Of a DNA stretch of 64,000 bases, positions 41,711 through 51,550 are shown one piece after another. Location: NCBI GenBank assembly GCA_030295235.1, contig AP026125.1, forward strand, positions 1,054,001 to 1,118,000. Direction: 5' to 3'. Positions within the stretch are counted from its first letter, which is position 1; each line of letters opens with the position of its first letter. A model generated the notes under the pieces. That model was not told the origin of the DNA, did no database searches, and worked only from the letters and a program-made list of their open reading frames with translations. The stretch comes from Fistulifera solaris. Lineage: Eukaryota; Bacillariophyta; Bacillariophyceae; Naviculales; Stauroneidaceae. Position numbers and translations under genes: made by a program.

Positions 41711-43246
41711 ATGGCAGAGCTATTTGAGCCTCAGCCAAAGGAATGGCCGGGAGAGGTTGAGAAAAAATACCAACGCTTTGAAGTTCTTGGAAAAGGTTCG
41801 TTCGGAATGGTTTGGATGTCACGAAGAACCGAAATTCCGGAAGACGAAAATGATGACGAATTTGTGGCGATCAAAGAAATTAAGATCAAAGACGAAAAGA
41901 GCGAAGTGTACGCAGAACGGGAAATTTCAATTCTGTCGGAAATCAAGCATCCGAATATTATCCGCATGATCCGAGCGTATCCTGTTTATAAAGGTTCCCG
42001 AGTCGTGGTGATGCAGCTGGCACGAGGACCCAACCTGCATCAACTTGTGGTCAAGAGGGGAGCGCTCGGACTCCCTCTTGCTCGACTTGTAAGCCGGGAA
42101 CTGATATCGGCTGTCTCGTATCTACACGGAAGAGCGGTTATTCACAGGGATATCAAGCCCAGCAACTGTATACTCGCGTGCAATGCATTGAAACCGACAG
42201 AAAACTACGACTGGACGAGAGATAACGCCATATGGAGCAGTAACGAAGATGCGGAACGTGCAGTAAGAGAAAAGCGATGGAAACTGTACCTTGTAGATTT
42301 TGGCTTTGCACGCGCTTTAGAAAAGGAGGAAATAGACGCACAGACACGTCATCTGCGAAACTCAATTCTTTTCGAAAATGCGCCACCCGCGGAGAAGCCC
42401 CAGCCACCGCAAAGTACAGAAATTCCTACTACCTTTAGGAACATTCGAGACAAAGTAATTGCCGAGGATGATTCAGCGGCTTCAGACGACGAAGCCTTGG
42501 CTCAAATGGTGGAAAATGCAGCGTCGAAAATGAGAAATACGTCCTTTACGCCAACTAACAATATTGAGGACGAGATCATGGGTACTGGAGGCAGGCGGCA
42601 AAGACTTTCCGGTATTTCTATGCAAATTCCTGAGAGTATGCCGAAGAGTAACAAGCGCGTATCTCATGCTCGACAAAACATTCGATCGATGAGTGCTCTG
42701 GGTACAAAAGCGTACGCAGCTCCAGAAATCAGGAAGAAACTCAGACACAAGACAGAAGAAGATCTAGGCAAAGAAAACGCGGCTTTAACAGAATGTGTAG
42801 CTGATTATGGAATGATCGTGGATGCCTATTCAGTGGGCTGGACGCTTCGAGTTGCGATAACTGGTGTCCCACCGAACTTTACTTTGTCCGAATACATGAA
42901 GGAGCGTGAGTCCGTCGTTTTAGACAGTCAAGAGGAAGAAGAAATAGCTTCCTTAGGGTGCTGCTGCTTCTTTTCTGGAGCTGCGCAGCCGCTAGTAAAG
43001 GTTCGCGATCCATCGCAAATTCCTCGTGAAGCAATGCTGTTAATCACCAGTATGACCGAAAAGAAACCAGAGGATCGAATGACCGTTCGGGAAGCTCAGC
43101 TGCATCCTTACATTGCAGGAGGATCAGGGGAAGAATCATACAGTCCTCCTCAAGGTGACATCCCATCTAGCCACGGAGATCCTGTTGTTCCCCTGGTATG
43201 CGCTTCCGCACTTTCAAAGCTGACCATCAAATATCACATGACATAA
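41711..43246 (+). CDS. Protein Ser/Thr kinase with a ~140-residue activation-segment insert
   Basis: This is an intact 511-residue frame from an ATG at 41711. Kinase motifs: glycine loop GKGSFG (27-32), catalytic Lys in FVAIKEIKIK (55), YAEREISILSEIKHPNI (helix C Glu), catalytic loop VIHRDIKPSN (143-152), DFG (196-198), and GTKAYAAPEI (331-340). All catalytic residues are present, so activity is expected. The distance from DFG to APE is about 140 residues, against about 20-35 normally, and is filled by an acidic, Ser/Arg-rich sequence with possible phosphosites. HRDIKPSN to DFG is also lengthened to ~45. The late lobe has LGCCCFFSGAA, a Cys cluster that could be acylated or redox-active. The group is not assignable by eye. 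Confidence 0.88.
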   Translation: MAELFEPQPKEWPGEVEKKYQRFEVLGKGSFGMVWMSRRTEIPEDENDDEFVAIKEIKIKDEKSEVYAEREISILSEIKHPNIIRMIRAYPVYKGSRVVVMQLARGPNLHQLVVKRGALGLPLARLVSRELISAVSYLHGRAVIHRDIKPSNCILACNALKPTENYDWTRDNAIWSSNEDAERAVREKRWKLYLVDFGFARALEKEEIDAQTRHLRNSILFENAPPAEKPQPPQSTEIPTTFRNIRDKVIAEDDSAASDDEALAQMVENAASKMRNTSFTPTNNIEDEIMGTGGRRQRLSGISMQIPESMPKSNKRVSHARQNIRSMSALGTKAYAAPEIRKKLRHKTEEDLGKENAALTECVADYGMIVDAYSVGWTLRVAITGVPPNFTLSEYMKERESVVLDSQEEEEIASLGCCCFFSGAAQPLVKVRDPSQIPREAMLLITSMTEKKPEDRMTVREAQLHPYIAGGSGEESYSPPQGDIPSSHGDPVVPLVCASALSKLTIKYHMT

Positions 43247-43621
43247 AATGGATTTCGCAATTCAGCCCAACAAACTTCTCAATGTACTATGATGAGACAA
43301 GGTTCTAGCTAGAATATATGTATAAAATGTGAAAGTGGCGATTTTGAAAAAAGCTATAGTCTAGGCGCCTTATGTAGCCCTAGCGATTTATAATTGTCCG
43401 CGTGCACGCGCGGAGGAAAATTGCACCTCTGGGAACCCGGAAATGAACACGTACGAGAACAGAGCCGATCAATTTGAAAGCCAACCAAAAGAAAAACCGA
43501 AGAATTTGCGATCCTTTCGATTCATTCGATTCATTGCAGACGAGACACTGGAGTAAAATTTTCAACCTAGAATCACTAAGTTTCTTCGTTGCCCAGTCTG
43601 TCATTTTACTCAATATCAACC
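43247..43621. other. Intergenic, 375 bases
   Basis: Between the kinase and RRS1, which share an orientation. Nothing recognised. Confidence 0.45.
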
Positions 43622-45151
43622 ATGGTAGCGAAGAAACAAAAGACGAAGAAAAGCAAGAATGTTGAAGAAGAGGAAGTCGACTATGCCGCAGTCGCTGACC
43701 AGTTTGCCGACCTTTCCGACCACGATAGCGTCGAAGAGGGCGACGACGACGATGATGACGATGAAAACGATGAGTCAGCCAGTGGGGATAGTGGTGATTC
43801 AAATGATGAAAACGAGAATAGCGGAAGTGATGACGATAAAGAGGATTCGGAAGACCACGATGATTCGGAAGAGCACGATGATTCGGAAGGAGACGAAGAG
43901 GACGATGATGGCGAAGAGGACAACATCGCGAGGAAAATTACAACGAACTCGTTTGCTGGCCCAGAACCATGTTCTTTCGATATGCATAATTTGTTAGCGA
44001 TCAACTCTCACCAAATGGACACATCGAAAATGTACATTAAGAAAGCAGGAAAATACAATGATGAAGAAGACATAACAATACCACCTGAATCGTTGGAGCT
44101 TGCCGTGAACGAGAAGTATCTTTTAGAGAAGGCTGCTTCCGGTTGCACCCAGCTCATTGCTGCCCTTTGGCAACTTCCGATCGAGTCTAGTGACGTCGGC
44201 CCCATGGTATCCTTGCCAATTCATGATGGAAGTAAAATACCTCGTCAGCTGGTACGTTTATGCTCACTTTCTCGATGCTCTTTCCTCTTGGTTCAACACC
44301 TCTAACGCCATTATACAGCCCCTCCACCTCCCAAAAAGGAAACAAAATGGGAAAAGTTTGCCAAACTAAGAGGCATTTCACTGAACAAGGAAAAGAGATC
44401 ACAAAAGGTGTTCGATGAAGCTACTGGAGAATGGATGTATCGACATGGTTATCGAAAGGCGAATGATGACACGAAAGAGTGGCCTATTATGGAAGTCAAG
44501 GGTAATGACGACCCTTACGCTGATCCTTGGGAAAAGCAGCGCGAAGAGAAGCGTTCTCGCAAGGATAAGAATATGGAAAGTCGTATGCGAAATGAAGAGC
44601 GCGCTGGCAATCTCGTCAAAGGCACGACGAACAAACTTCTGAAAAACCGAGATAAAGCCCGCATGGCCGGGAAGGCCGGTGGTGATCTCGATCGCTACAA
44701 CGTTCCACCTTCCGGTGTTCCAGTAGACTTGAAACCGACAAAAGGCAGCGGTGATATCAAGAGTATGAAACGTGGAAAAGCGTCCATCACGAACGCTTTA
44801 TTGGCTACCCAGCGTTCTACGGCATCGCTTGGAAACTTTGACAAGATGTTGGAAGGAGAACCAGAGCGGAAGAAGAATCATATCGGTGCAAAGAAGCGCA
44901 AATACGAAGGAAGTACGGATAAGGCGGTCATTTCCACTGAGGCTGAACGGGCTATGAAAGTTTTCAAGCACGTAGTTGATGGAGGCGGTGCGCAGAAAGA
45001 GAAAGCTCGACTGAAGGGCCGTCTGGCGAAGGGAGAAACGGCGTACGACTATGAATTCAACGACGGGTTGGGTCCTTCAACCTTTCAAAAGAAGAAAGGG
45101 CGTGCTGCAGCTGGCAAGATGAAGAAAATGACCAAGAAGCGCATCAAGTAA
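43622..45151 (+). CDS. RRS1: Ribosome biogenesis regulatory protein RRS1 (one frame break at the splice junction)
   Basis: Rrs1 assembles 5S RNP with Rpf2 into the 60S precursor in the nucleolus. Exon 1 (43622-44251) has a Lys-rich start, a ~90-residue Asp/Glu/Ser tract, then ELAVNEKYLLEKAASGCTQL and IAALWQLP, the Rrs1 core. A 67-base GT-AG intron follows. Exon 2 (44319-45151) carries KWEKFAKLRGISLNKEKRS, VFDEATGEWMYRHGYRKAND and DDPYADPWEK. The two exons do not join in frame: the C4 run at 44319-44322 is one base short, and a fifth C gives a Pro run then KKETKWEKF. The acidic N-terminal extension is much longer than in yeast. The C-terminus is Lys-rich (MKKMTKKRIK). Confidence 0.92.
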
Positions 45152-45238
45152 GGCAATAGCGTTTAAGTCAAAGTTTGAGTCTCTAAATTAACTTCATGAT
45201 CTTTTGATGTACTAATATGATGCAACTAATTTAGACTA

Positions 45239-45659
45239 TTATTTCAGTATTTTCTCCCATGTCATGATCTCGGGATGACGTTCGAGTATTTCGCAAGGTA
45301 GTGCGCTAGCATCATTCATTGCTTCAATGGTATCGAAATCACCGACAAACTCTACGCTCTCCTCGCCTAACAAGAAAAATTGAGGGTAGGTTCCCCTTCG
45401 ACCACTGATGCTGAACAATTTATTTCGGCTAACAGAAACAAAGGCGTAAGAGGCCACGTCCAAGACGGCAGGATGCAAGCGTTCAATACACTTACGTCTC
45501 ACGATTTTCCGGATCAGCTCCATCAATGGTTTCGTACGGTATACCTCGTCCTTCTAAAAGATGCATGGCTCGCTCCTGATTTTGGCGTTGCGCTCTGTTC
45601 ATGCCCAGTCCAGTCATCAGCATTACCACGCATTTTCGATGTTGTTCGCTCTTCGCCAT
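45239..45659 (-). CDS. Small thioredoxin-fold protein (SH3BGR/glutaredoxin-like)
   Basis: Exon 1 (45659-45496) encodes MAKSEQHRKCVVMLMTGLG, QERAMHLLEGRGIPYETIDG. A 67-base GT-AG intron follows, then exon 2 (45428-45239) with RNKLFSISGRRGTYPQFFL and EFVGDFDTIEAMND. The total is 117 residues, intact. The cis-Pro (TYPQFFL) and the G-D-F-D-T-I-E-A helix start fit the SH3BGR/glutaredoxin-like branch of the thioredoxin fold. There is no CxxC, so redox catalysis is unlikely; a binding role is more probable. Confidence 0.75.
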
Positions 45660-46019
45660 TGTAAATTATTGTTTCCAGATGGGGTGGTTGATAAAACGAG
45701 TCAAGTAGTATGAGAACGAAAGATTAATGAATGTTGTGGTGTAAATCGTGTTGTATCTCTCCGAGCTGTTCTCGAAACGTCTCTTCACCTTTTCGTAACA
45801 AAAAGAGTGGCCTGTGGCCGTCGCAAGAAATAGATAACAGGGAGCATTGATTTTACTATTGCCGATTGGGTGTACGGGCGCGCAGCAACGGAACTAAATC
45901 GAGCCGGCATGTTTTCACTCATTCTTGCCTTTCTATTTCTATACTACGTACCAGTATATTGCGAAATGTACTCTCATGACCAAAAATCCGATACCAATCC
46001 CGCCCAAACGAGAGCCTAC
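45660..46019. other. Intergenic, 360 bases
   Basis: Upstream of the thioredoxin-fold gene and before the 46-kb tandem repeat. No gene seen. Confidence 0.4.
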
Positions 46020-46610
46020 GTCCTTAGTGTCGGCTGCATTTGCAAATGATCGACTTGTAAGTGTACCCAAATGTTTGTTCTAGAATTGCTGATACTCTGA
46101 TATTGCAAATCAAACGAAAAGGCAATTACTTGTGCTGCATGCACAAAAGACAATAGTTTTCGTTCCATTGTTTTCTTTTTAAAATAAAAAATCCAGTCAT
46201 GGCTGCCGTAAACCAACATTCTGGGGGATAGTAAAAGCATGCGCATCACGAAATGAGAGCCCTGTCGGCTGGAAAAGCAATTGATTGACTTGTAAGTGTA
46301 GCTGGTATTTACTCTAGTCTTGTAAAACATTGATCTTCCAAATAAAACGCAAAGGCTATATTTTTGTGCTGCACACAGAAAAGGATTGTTATCGTCTCAA
46401 TCCAGTCATGAGTGCCTGAATCTACACTCTGGGCGATAGTAAAAAGTATGCTCATCACGAAATGAGAGCATTGTTGGCTGGAAAAGCAATCGATTGACTT
46501 GTAAGTTTAGCTGATAATTACCAATAGTCTTTTATTAAAATATTTCGATATTCCAAACAAACGCTAAAGGCTTTATCTTGTGCTGCACGCACCAAGCGTC
46601 AACGTCTCAC
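46020..46610. repeat. Tandem repeat, period ~209-235 bases, ~2.5 copies
   Basis: The block CGGCTG...GATTGACTTGTAAGTGTAG recurs with GACTTGTAAG at 46052, 46287 and 46496. GTGCTGCA-CGCAC, ATCCAGTCATG and CATCACGAAATGAGAGC also recur in order. Copies are diverged by point changes and small indels. The ATCCAGTCATG half of the dispersed hairpin is present at about 46191 and 46400, without a good left arm. Confidence 0.75.
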
Positions 46611-46677
46611 ACGACGGGGACCAAAAATAATGATGACGTCACAATAACGCATTGATCTCGTTCGCCGCCGACGCGCA

Positions 46678-47109
46678 TACAGCTGGGATTCGTTCGTCAT
46701 TACACCTCGAAAATAATTTTACGTAAAATTTCCCATTTTCATGCTTATTTTTATCTATCATAAAAACTTCGGATGAATAAGATAATTATATAGATAGATT
46801 CAGAATTTTGAGAGCTACAAAATAAGTTTTTCGATCCGCGAACTGGGCCTTATTTGACGAAGAATATGGATATTTTTGTAGTACGCGAAAGAAGGCTCAG
46901 TTCGCGGATCGAAAACTTATTTTGTAGCTCTCAAAATTCTGAATCTATCTATATAATTATCTTATTCATCCGAAGTTTTTATGATAGATAAAAATAAGCA
47001 TGAAAATGGGAAATTTTTACGTAAAATTATACAGTAAAATTTTTGTGGAGCCTCTGGTAGATTTTCTACGAGGTGTACATGGTGTAATGACGGACGAATC
47101 CCAGCTGTA
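46678..47109. mobile_element. Foldback inverted repeat, ~430 bp
   Basis: Inner arms 46715-46850 and 46893-47028 (136 bases each) are almost perfectly complementary around a 42-base loop. Differences are one base in a homopolymer and one or two substitutions near GCGAACTGGGCC versus GGCTCAGTTCGC. Outer arms of 29 bases, TACAGCTGGGATTCGTTCGT... (46678-46706) and its complement (47081-47109), differ at one base. Eight bases separate outer and inner arms on the left and 52 on the right, so the left arm looks partly deleted. No target duplication is obvious. It ends 110 bases before the lipoyl synthase ATG. Foldback or MITE-type element is the likeliest class. Confidence 0.8.
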
Positions 47110-47219
47110 CCCTTATTTTTGCTGTCTCTTTTTGCTTCACATCGTTATAACATTTCTTTCGTCCTTCGTGTATTCAACATTGGGAATTCAAACAATCTAC
47201 AGCCCACCATCTATATAGA

Positions 47220-48374
47220 ATGATAAAGCAAATGATGGGCACCGCTTCCTTTCGAAAGCTGCTGACTGAGTCTGTGATGCGACGAAACTTAAGCTCGGAA
47301 ACGGCTGTTAAGATTACCAAGCATGATGCTTCTACCGGCGTAGACCGACTCGCATCGCTCCGTGCTCAGCTAGCCGCTGATGACGCTACCATTGACGATT
47401 TTGCTAAACAAAGCGACAGGCCTGTTCGAAGAAAAGCCGCACCTCGGAGTAGCAAAGTCCTCCCCAAACCGCGCTGGCTCAAGGCAGCCCCCGCCACCTC
47501 CGATAATTACAAAGAACTCCGCAACACCGTTCGTGAATTAGGACTAGCTACTGTTTGCGAAGAGGCACGCTGTCCGAACATTGGAGAATGTTGGGGTGGA
47601 AGTGACAGCGAAGTCGCCACCGCAACCATCATGATCATGGGAGACACGTGTACGAGAGGATGTCGCTTCTGCTCGGTAGCCACCAGTCGTAACCCGGCGC
47701 CACTGGACCCCGAAGAGCCCGAAAAAGTTTCGACTGCTATCGCCAAGTGGGGTCTTGACTATGTCGTGTTGACCTCCGTGGACCGCGATGACTTGCCCGA
47801 TCAGGGCTCGCAACATTTTCGTTCGGTAGTACAGCGATTGAAGGAAAAGAAACCTGGGTTATGGGTAGAAGCGCTTACTCCTGATTTTCGCGGTGATCGC
47901 GACTTGATCCGTGCCGTGGCAACCTCGGGTTTGGATGTTTACGCGCATAACGTGGAAACAGTAGAGGATCTGACGAGTCGTGTTCGGGATCGACGTGCCG
48001 GTTACCGCCAGTCGTTGGATGTCTTGGAGTATGTGAAGAGTCTCTCGCTTGAGAAAGATGTCATCACAAAGACTTCGCTCATGTTAGGACTCGGAGAAAC
48101 GGACGAGCAAGTCCGGCAGACTTTGCGAGATTTACGAAGCGTCTCTGTTGATGTGGTGACATTCGGACAGTACTTGCAACCAACGAAGAAGCACTTGGCC
48201 GTGAAGGAATACGTGACGCCGGAAAAGTTTGAGGAATGGCAGAAAGAGGCCGAGGCTATGGGCTTTTTGTACGTGGCATCAGGTCCGTTGGTTCGCTCCA
48301 GTTACAAAGCGGGGGAATTTTTCCTCAAGAATTATCTGAAGCAAAGGCAGCAACAACGCGAAGAGGCAGTTTAA
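47220..48374 (+). CDS. LIAS: Lipoyl synthase, mitochondrial type
   Basis: This radical-SAM enzyme inserts two sulfurs into protein-bound octanoyl groups to make lipoate for PDH, OGDH and GCV H-protein. It is an intact 384-residue frame. The auxiliary cluster cysteines are in [13 protein letters not shown], and the radical-SAM cluster is CTRGCRFC. Also [59 protein letters not shown] and the C-terminal [15 protein letters not shown]. The N-terminal ~50 residues are rich in Arg, Ser and Lys with few acids before [11 protein letters not shown], as in a mitochondrial presequence. The start at 47220 lies just downstream of the foldback element. Confidence 0.96.
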   Translation: MIKQMMGTASFRKLLTESVMRRNLSSETAVKITKHDASTGVDRLASLRAQLAADDATIDDFAKQSDRPVRRKAAPRSSKVLPKPRWLKAAPATSDNYKELRNTVRELGLATVCEEARCPNIGECWGGSDSEVATATIMIMGDTCTRGCRFCSVATSRNPAPLDPEEPEKVSTAIAKWGLDYVVLTSVDRDDLPDQGSQHFRSVVQRLKEKKPGLWVEALTPDFRGDRDLIRAVATSGLDVYAHNVETVEDLTSRVRDRRAGYRQSLDVLEYVKSLSLEKDVITKTSLMLGLGETDEQVRQTLRDLRSVSVDVVTFGQYLQPTKKHLAVKEYVTPEKFEEWQKEAEAMGFLYVASGPLVRSSYKAGEFFLKNYLKQRQQQREEAV

Positions 48375-48480
48375 AATTTATCTAAACAAAAAAGTCCGTT
48401 TTTGAAATGCATATCAACCCATTTTAAACGTCAATAAGTCTTTAGCTTAAACTGTCAAACGGGCTTTCGCTAGTCTACTG

Positions 48481-49638
48481 TTATAGTTCTTCGTTTTTAC
48501 TGGAACTTGATCCGTCCCCCAGAATCGCCCTGATCGCTTCCTTTTGTGCTGCGGTGAGTTCATCCGGGAAATCAACTTCAAATGTCAAGTACAAATCACC
48601 AAAGCCTCTACCGTTGCGTCGTGGCATTCCCTTTCCATGAACTCTTAGGACGTGATCGCAATCGGTCACCTCGTTAACGTCTACAGTGAACGGTTCCCCA
48701 TCCAAATGGGTGAGAGTAATAGAAAATCCAGTCAAGGCATCGACCAAAGGGATTTCCATTGTTTTGAAAAGATCATCTCGGTCTCTGTGGTAGTCAGCGT
48801 GTGGCTCTTCGAAAATAACAAAATGAAGATCACCGGGTTTGTAGCCAGGACGTTCATCAGTCACTCCTTCAAACGTAATTCGTTCTCCAACACGAAGTCC
48901 AGCGGCTACTTCAATCGTCAAGTCGATCGACTCGGATTGCGTCCTTTCTGGGCAAGCTTTGCAGTTCGGATTCCACATCTTTCCTTGCGCCACACATTTC
49001 TCATCGGCTTGTTGCACCGTCTGAACAAAACCAGGCGCGAGTTGCTGTCGAATGACGCGGACACCAGGTCCATGACATTCTGGTGCCTGTTTAACACACA
49101 TCTCCCACTGCAAGCAAAGAACTTGACGTACGTATTTTACTTCGAGTGTCTTTCCGGAATAGAGTTCATTGAGAGTCAAGTGAAGAGGAATTTCGACTGA
49201 TGGTGTCGTTTGCTCCTGATTGCCGCGACGACGACCTCCCCCACCAAAGTTAAACATTTGCTCAAAGATATCATCGAATCCCCCACCGCCGCCGCCTCCG
49301 CGCTGTTCGTGTCGTTTCAATCCCTCCTCGCCGTGACGATTGTAAATGTCCCGCTTCTCTTGGTCACTGAGAACTTCGTAAGCATAGTTGATTTCCGCAA
49401 ACCTTTCCGATGCTCCTTCTTCTTTGTTCTTATCGGGATGATATTCCAGACTCTTTTGCCTATACGCTTTCTTGATCTCCTTGAGAGTCGCATCTCGAGA
49501 AATTCCGAGCAGTTTGTAGAAATCGGCCGCCGAAACGACTTGCACGAGCGTCAAAAGAAAAAGGCATTTCCACCATGCCGAAGCCGCCGCAGTGCTGTTT
49601 CCGCAACCTCCTTCCGTTGTTTGTCTGGTCGGAAGCAT
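48481..49638 (-). CDS. ER luminal DnaJ co-chaperone (DNAJB11/ERdj3/Scj1-like)
   Basis: This is an Hsp40 that stimulates BiP in the ER. The ATG at 49638 leads a 385-residue intact protein with a signal peptide (CLFLLTLVQVVSAADFY). The J domain follows immediately: YKLLGISRDATLKEIKKAYR, EYHPDKN (HPD), YEVLSDQEKRDIYN. Then a Gly-rich linker (GGGGGGGFDDIFEQMF), the substrate domain beginning SVEIPLHLTLNELYSGKT, a six-Cys insert around CHGPGVRVIRQQLAPGFVQ, and HVLRVHGKGMPRRNGRGFGD. The C-terminus is KNEEL, a plausible ER-retention KDEL variant. The palindrome CCACGTGG lies ~195 bases upstream. Confidence 0.93.
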   Translation of the reverse strand: MLPTRQTTEGGCGNSTAAASAWWKCLFLLTLVQVVSAADFYKLLGISRDATLKEIKKAYRQKSLEYHPDKNKEEGASERFAEINYAYEVLSDQEKRDIYNRHGEEGLKRHEQRGGGGGGGFDDIFEQMFNFGGGGRRRGNQEQTTPSVEIPLHLTLNELYSGKTLEVKYVRQVLCLQWEMCVKQAPECHGPGVRVIRQQLAPGFVQTVQQADEKCVAQGKMWNPNCKACPERTQSESIDLTIEVAAGLRVGERITFEGVTDERPGYKPGDLHFVIFEEPHADYHRDRDDLFKTMEIPLVDALTGFSITLTHLDGEPFTVDVNEVTDCDHVLRVHGKGMPRRNGRGFGDLYLTFEVDFPDELTAAQKEAIRAILGDGSSSSKNEEL

Positions 49639-50011
49639 GAGTTAATCTTCTAGTATGTTCTTCGATTCTACAATGACTAATGGTTTTATATTTTGTGGAT
49701 TGTGCTGTTTGTTTGAGCGATGTTTTCGGTTTCATTATTTTTGCGCGTGTGCGCGTGCATTTGCTGGACCGGTGCGGGACACGAATACAGCAGTGAGAAC
49801 CAATGCACAAAGATTCGTGACTGACAGAAGCGGCCACGTGGAAGTTTCTCGTTTCACAAACTAATTTCTTTGTCGGTCCGGTTTCAATTTAACGGTCCGC
49901 GTTATTGTTGCCGTTGCGTCGTTGACAAGGAAAAAAGATTTTCATCAAAACGCATCAAAATCAAAGGTCTTGACATGCAATGATGTCAATCATCTCGAAT
50001 GTTACGCAACG
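49639..50011. other. Divergent promoter, 373 bases
   Basis: Shared by the ER DnaJ (minus) and the FkbM-like gene (plus). It contains CCAAT (49800-49804) and the palindrome CCACGTGG (49834-49841). No coding evidence. Confidence 0.5.
49834..49841. promoter_or_regulatory. G-box-like palindrome CCACGTGG
   Basis: An ACGT-core palindrome, the usual target of bZIP/bHLH factors. The half-site CCACG also occurs in ER-stress elements, and the gene to its left encodes an ER chaperone partner. The functional link is inference. Confidence 0.3.
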
Positions 50012-51144
50012 ATGGCGCAAAGATATCGTCCCAGTGATCTCACTCTAATCTTTGTAATCCTCGTCACAATCGGTGGACTTTTCCAGACGTATGTTTCGGT
50101 GCTAACTTTGCCTAGAGCATTGGATGAAAAGACGTCGAGGTCATATCTTTCGATTTCGAAGTTAACGGAGTATATTCCTGCTCCGATTGAATCGTTTTTG
50201 ATCGAAAATGCAGTCAAAATAGGATTTCACACGAATGGGCCGCAAGAAGGATGTCGAATTTGGAAAGATCCGGAAGCTACATCGACAAGTGTGCACTTTC
50301 AACTGCAATTGTTCTTGGAAGATTTGAATGAATACAACGAACTCGTGGACAATTTCAAGCCACAATTTCTCGACTTGCGCACGCAAATCAACGAAACTAG
50401 TCGCGAAGATATCTGTCAAACCGTTGAGCTTCACAAGGATGGTTTAATGGCTGTATTTGCAAAAGCCAGCAACTTTCGCTGACATCGGCTGGCTACGTAG
50501 AACCGTTACTGCCACCCATGCGCCACCCCTCCTTTTGTGAGATTGGATACAAACGACTCCTCGATCTCAATTACATGGTTCATGATTTCGGAGCCATGTG
50601 TCGCAGTCTCAAAGCAACGTCGCGCGTTGTCTTGTTTGACATGGGCGCGTCGTTGCAGTTTCATGGAAAACGAGGCAGCCCGGCTATTTATCTGACCGAT
50701 CTCTACGAACGATTTGGTTTCCCATTCGATCATATATACGCCTTTGAGATAAAAGCGAAAGACCCGGGTGAAGTATTTCGACTTCTTCCCCCCAAACTGT
50801 TGTCGGCCTATCACTGGATTAACGTGGGAGTGTCTCCAGAACCCGACCATCCGCTCAATCCATTCACCATTCTCAAGCAAAGGTTCAACAAGGATGACCT
50901 GATTATTGTGAAGCTTGATATTGATACTCCAGCTGTTGAAATGCCGCTCGTTCGGCAGCTATTGGGAGACGACGAATTGATCGAACTGGTGGATCAATTC
51001 TATTTCGAACATCACGCTCAACTGGCCGAAATGAAGCCTTATTGGGGAAAGCAAGTCGAGGGAACGGTGAAGGATAGCTTAGATCTGTTTCATGAGCTTC
51101 ACCAGAAAAGGCGTATGCACATTTTTGGGTATAATCATTTTTGA
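50012..51144 (+). CDS. Membrane-anchored FkbM-like methyltransferase-fold protein (one frame break)
   Basis: The ATG at 50012 begins a short cytosolic segment and a signal anchor (LTLIFVILVTIGGLF, residues ~12-28), giving type II topology. The C-terminal half, FDMGASLQFHG, FPFDHIYAFEIKAKDP, YHWINVGVSPEP, DLIIVKLDIDTPAVEMPLV and QFYFEHHAQL, has the layout of the FkbM methyltransferase fold as seen in a large diatom/stramenopile family. The frame breaks at A4 50461-50464, one base short; restoring it links AVFAK to SQQLSLTSAGYVEP. The Asp-Met-Gly-Ala site could bind S-adenosylmethionine, but activity is unproven. A Golgi location is inferred from topology. Confidence 0.75.
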
Positions 51145-51550
51145 AAAGCGAGCTACTGCGAACTTTTTCGTAGTGGTCATAGAGAACGGAAGAAAGCTTC
51201 ATTAATCAATAATGGTAGACTAGGCTCTCTAGTCATTATATGTCGATAAGTAAAATAGATTACCTCTTAATTAGAGTTCCTAGTTTCACGTGACTCCTCC
51301 TCGCATCGCCATTACATTCGTGTGACCTGCCCGTCCGTCCGCCGCTCAAAGGCTCCACGTGTGAAAAGATCGTGCGACTTTTTCTCGCAACGTTTGTTCA
51401 ACTTCAACAAGACGCAAAACGGGCAAAAGAAAAGCAATACTTGTAGCCGACATCTCAACTTGTTGTTGACCTTGTTCTACCCTCGCAATCAGCTGTATTT
51501 TTATTTTTACTTATACTATTTGAAGAGAAGTCAATAGTCTCTAATTTACA
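51145..51550. other. Intergenic, 406 bases
   Basis: Upstream of the STI1-like gene. Nothing beyond an AT-rich stretch (51495-51530). Confidence 0.4.

Noticed and set aside
43681-44004. Ser/Pro-rich minus-strand frame opposite the RRS1 acidic tract
   Set aside because: Asp/Glu codons read backwards give Ser/Leu runs; not a gene.
46678-47109. Target-site duplication around the foldback element
   Set aside because: Flanks (…GACGCGCA and CCCTTATT…) do not match.
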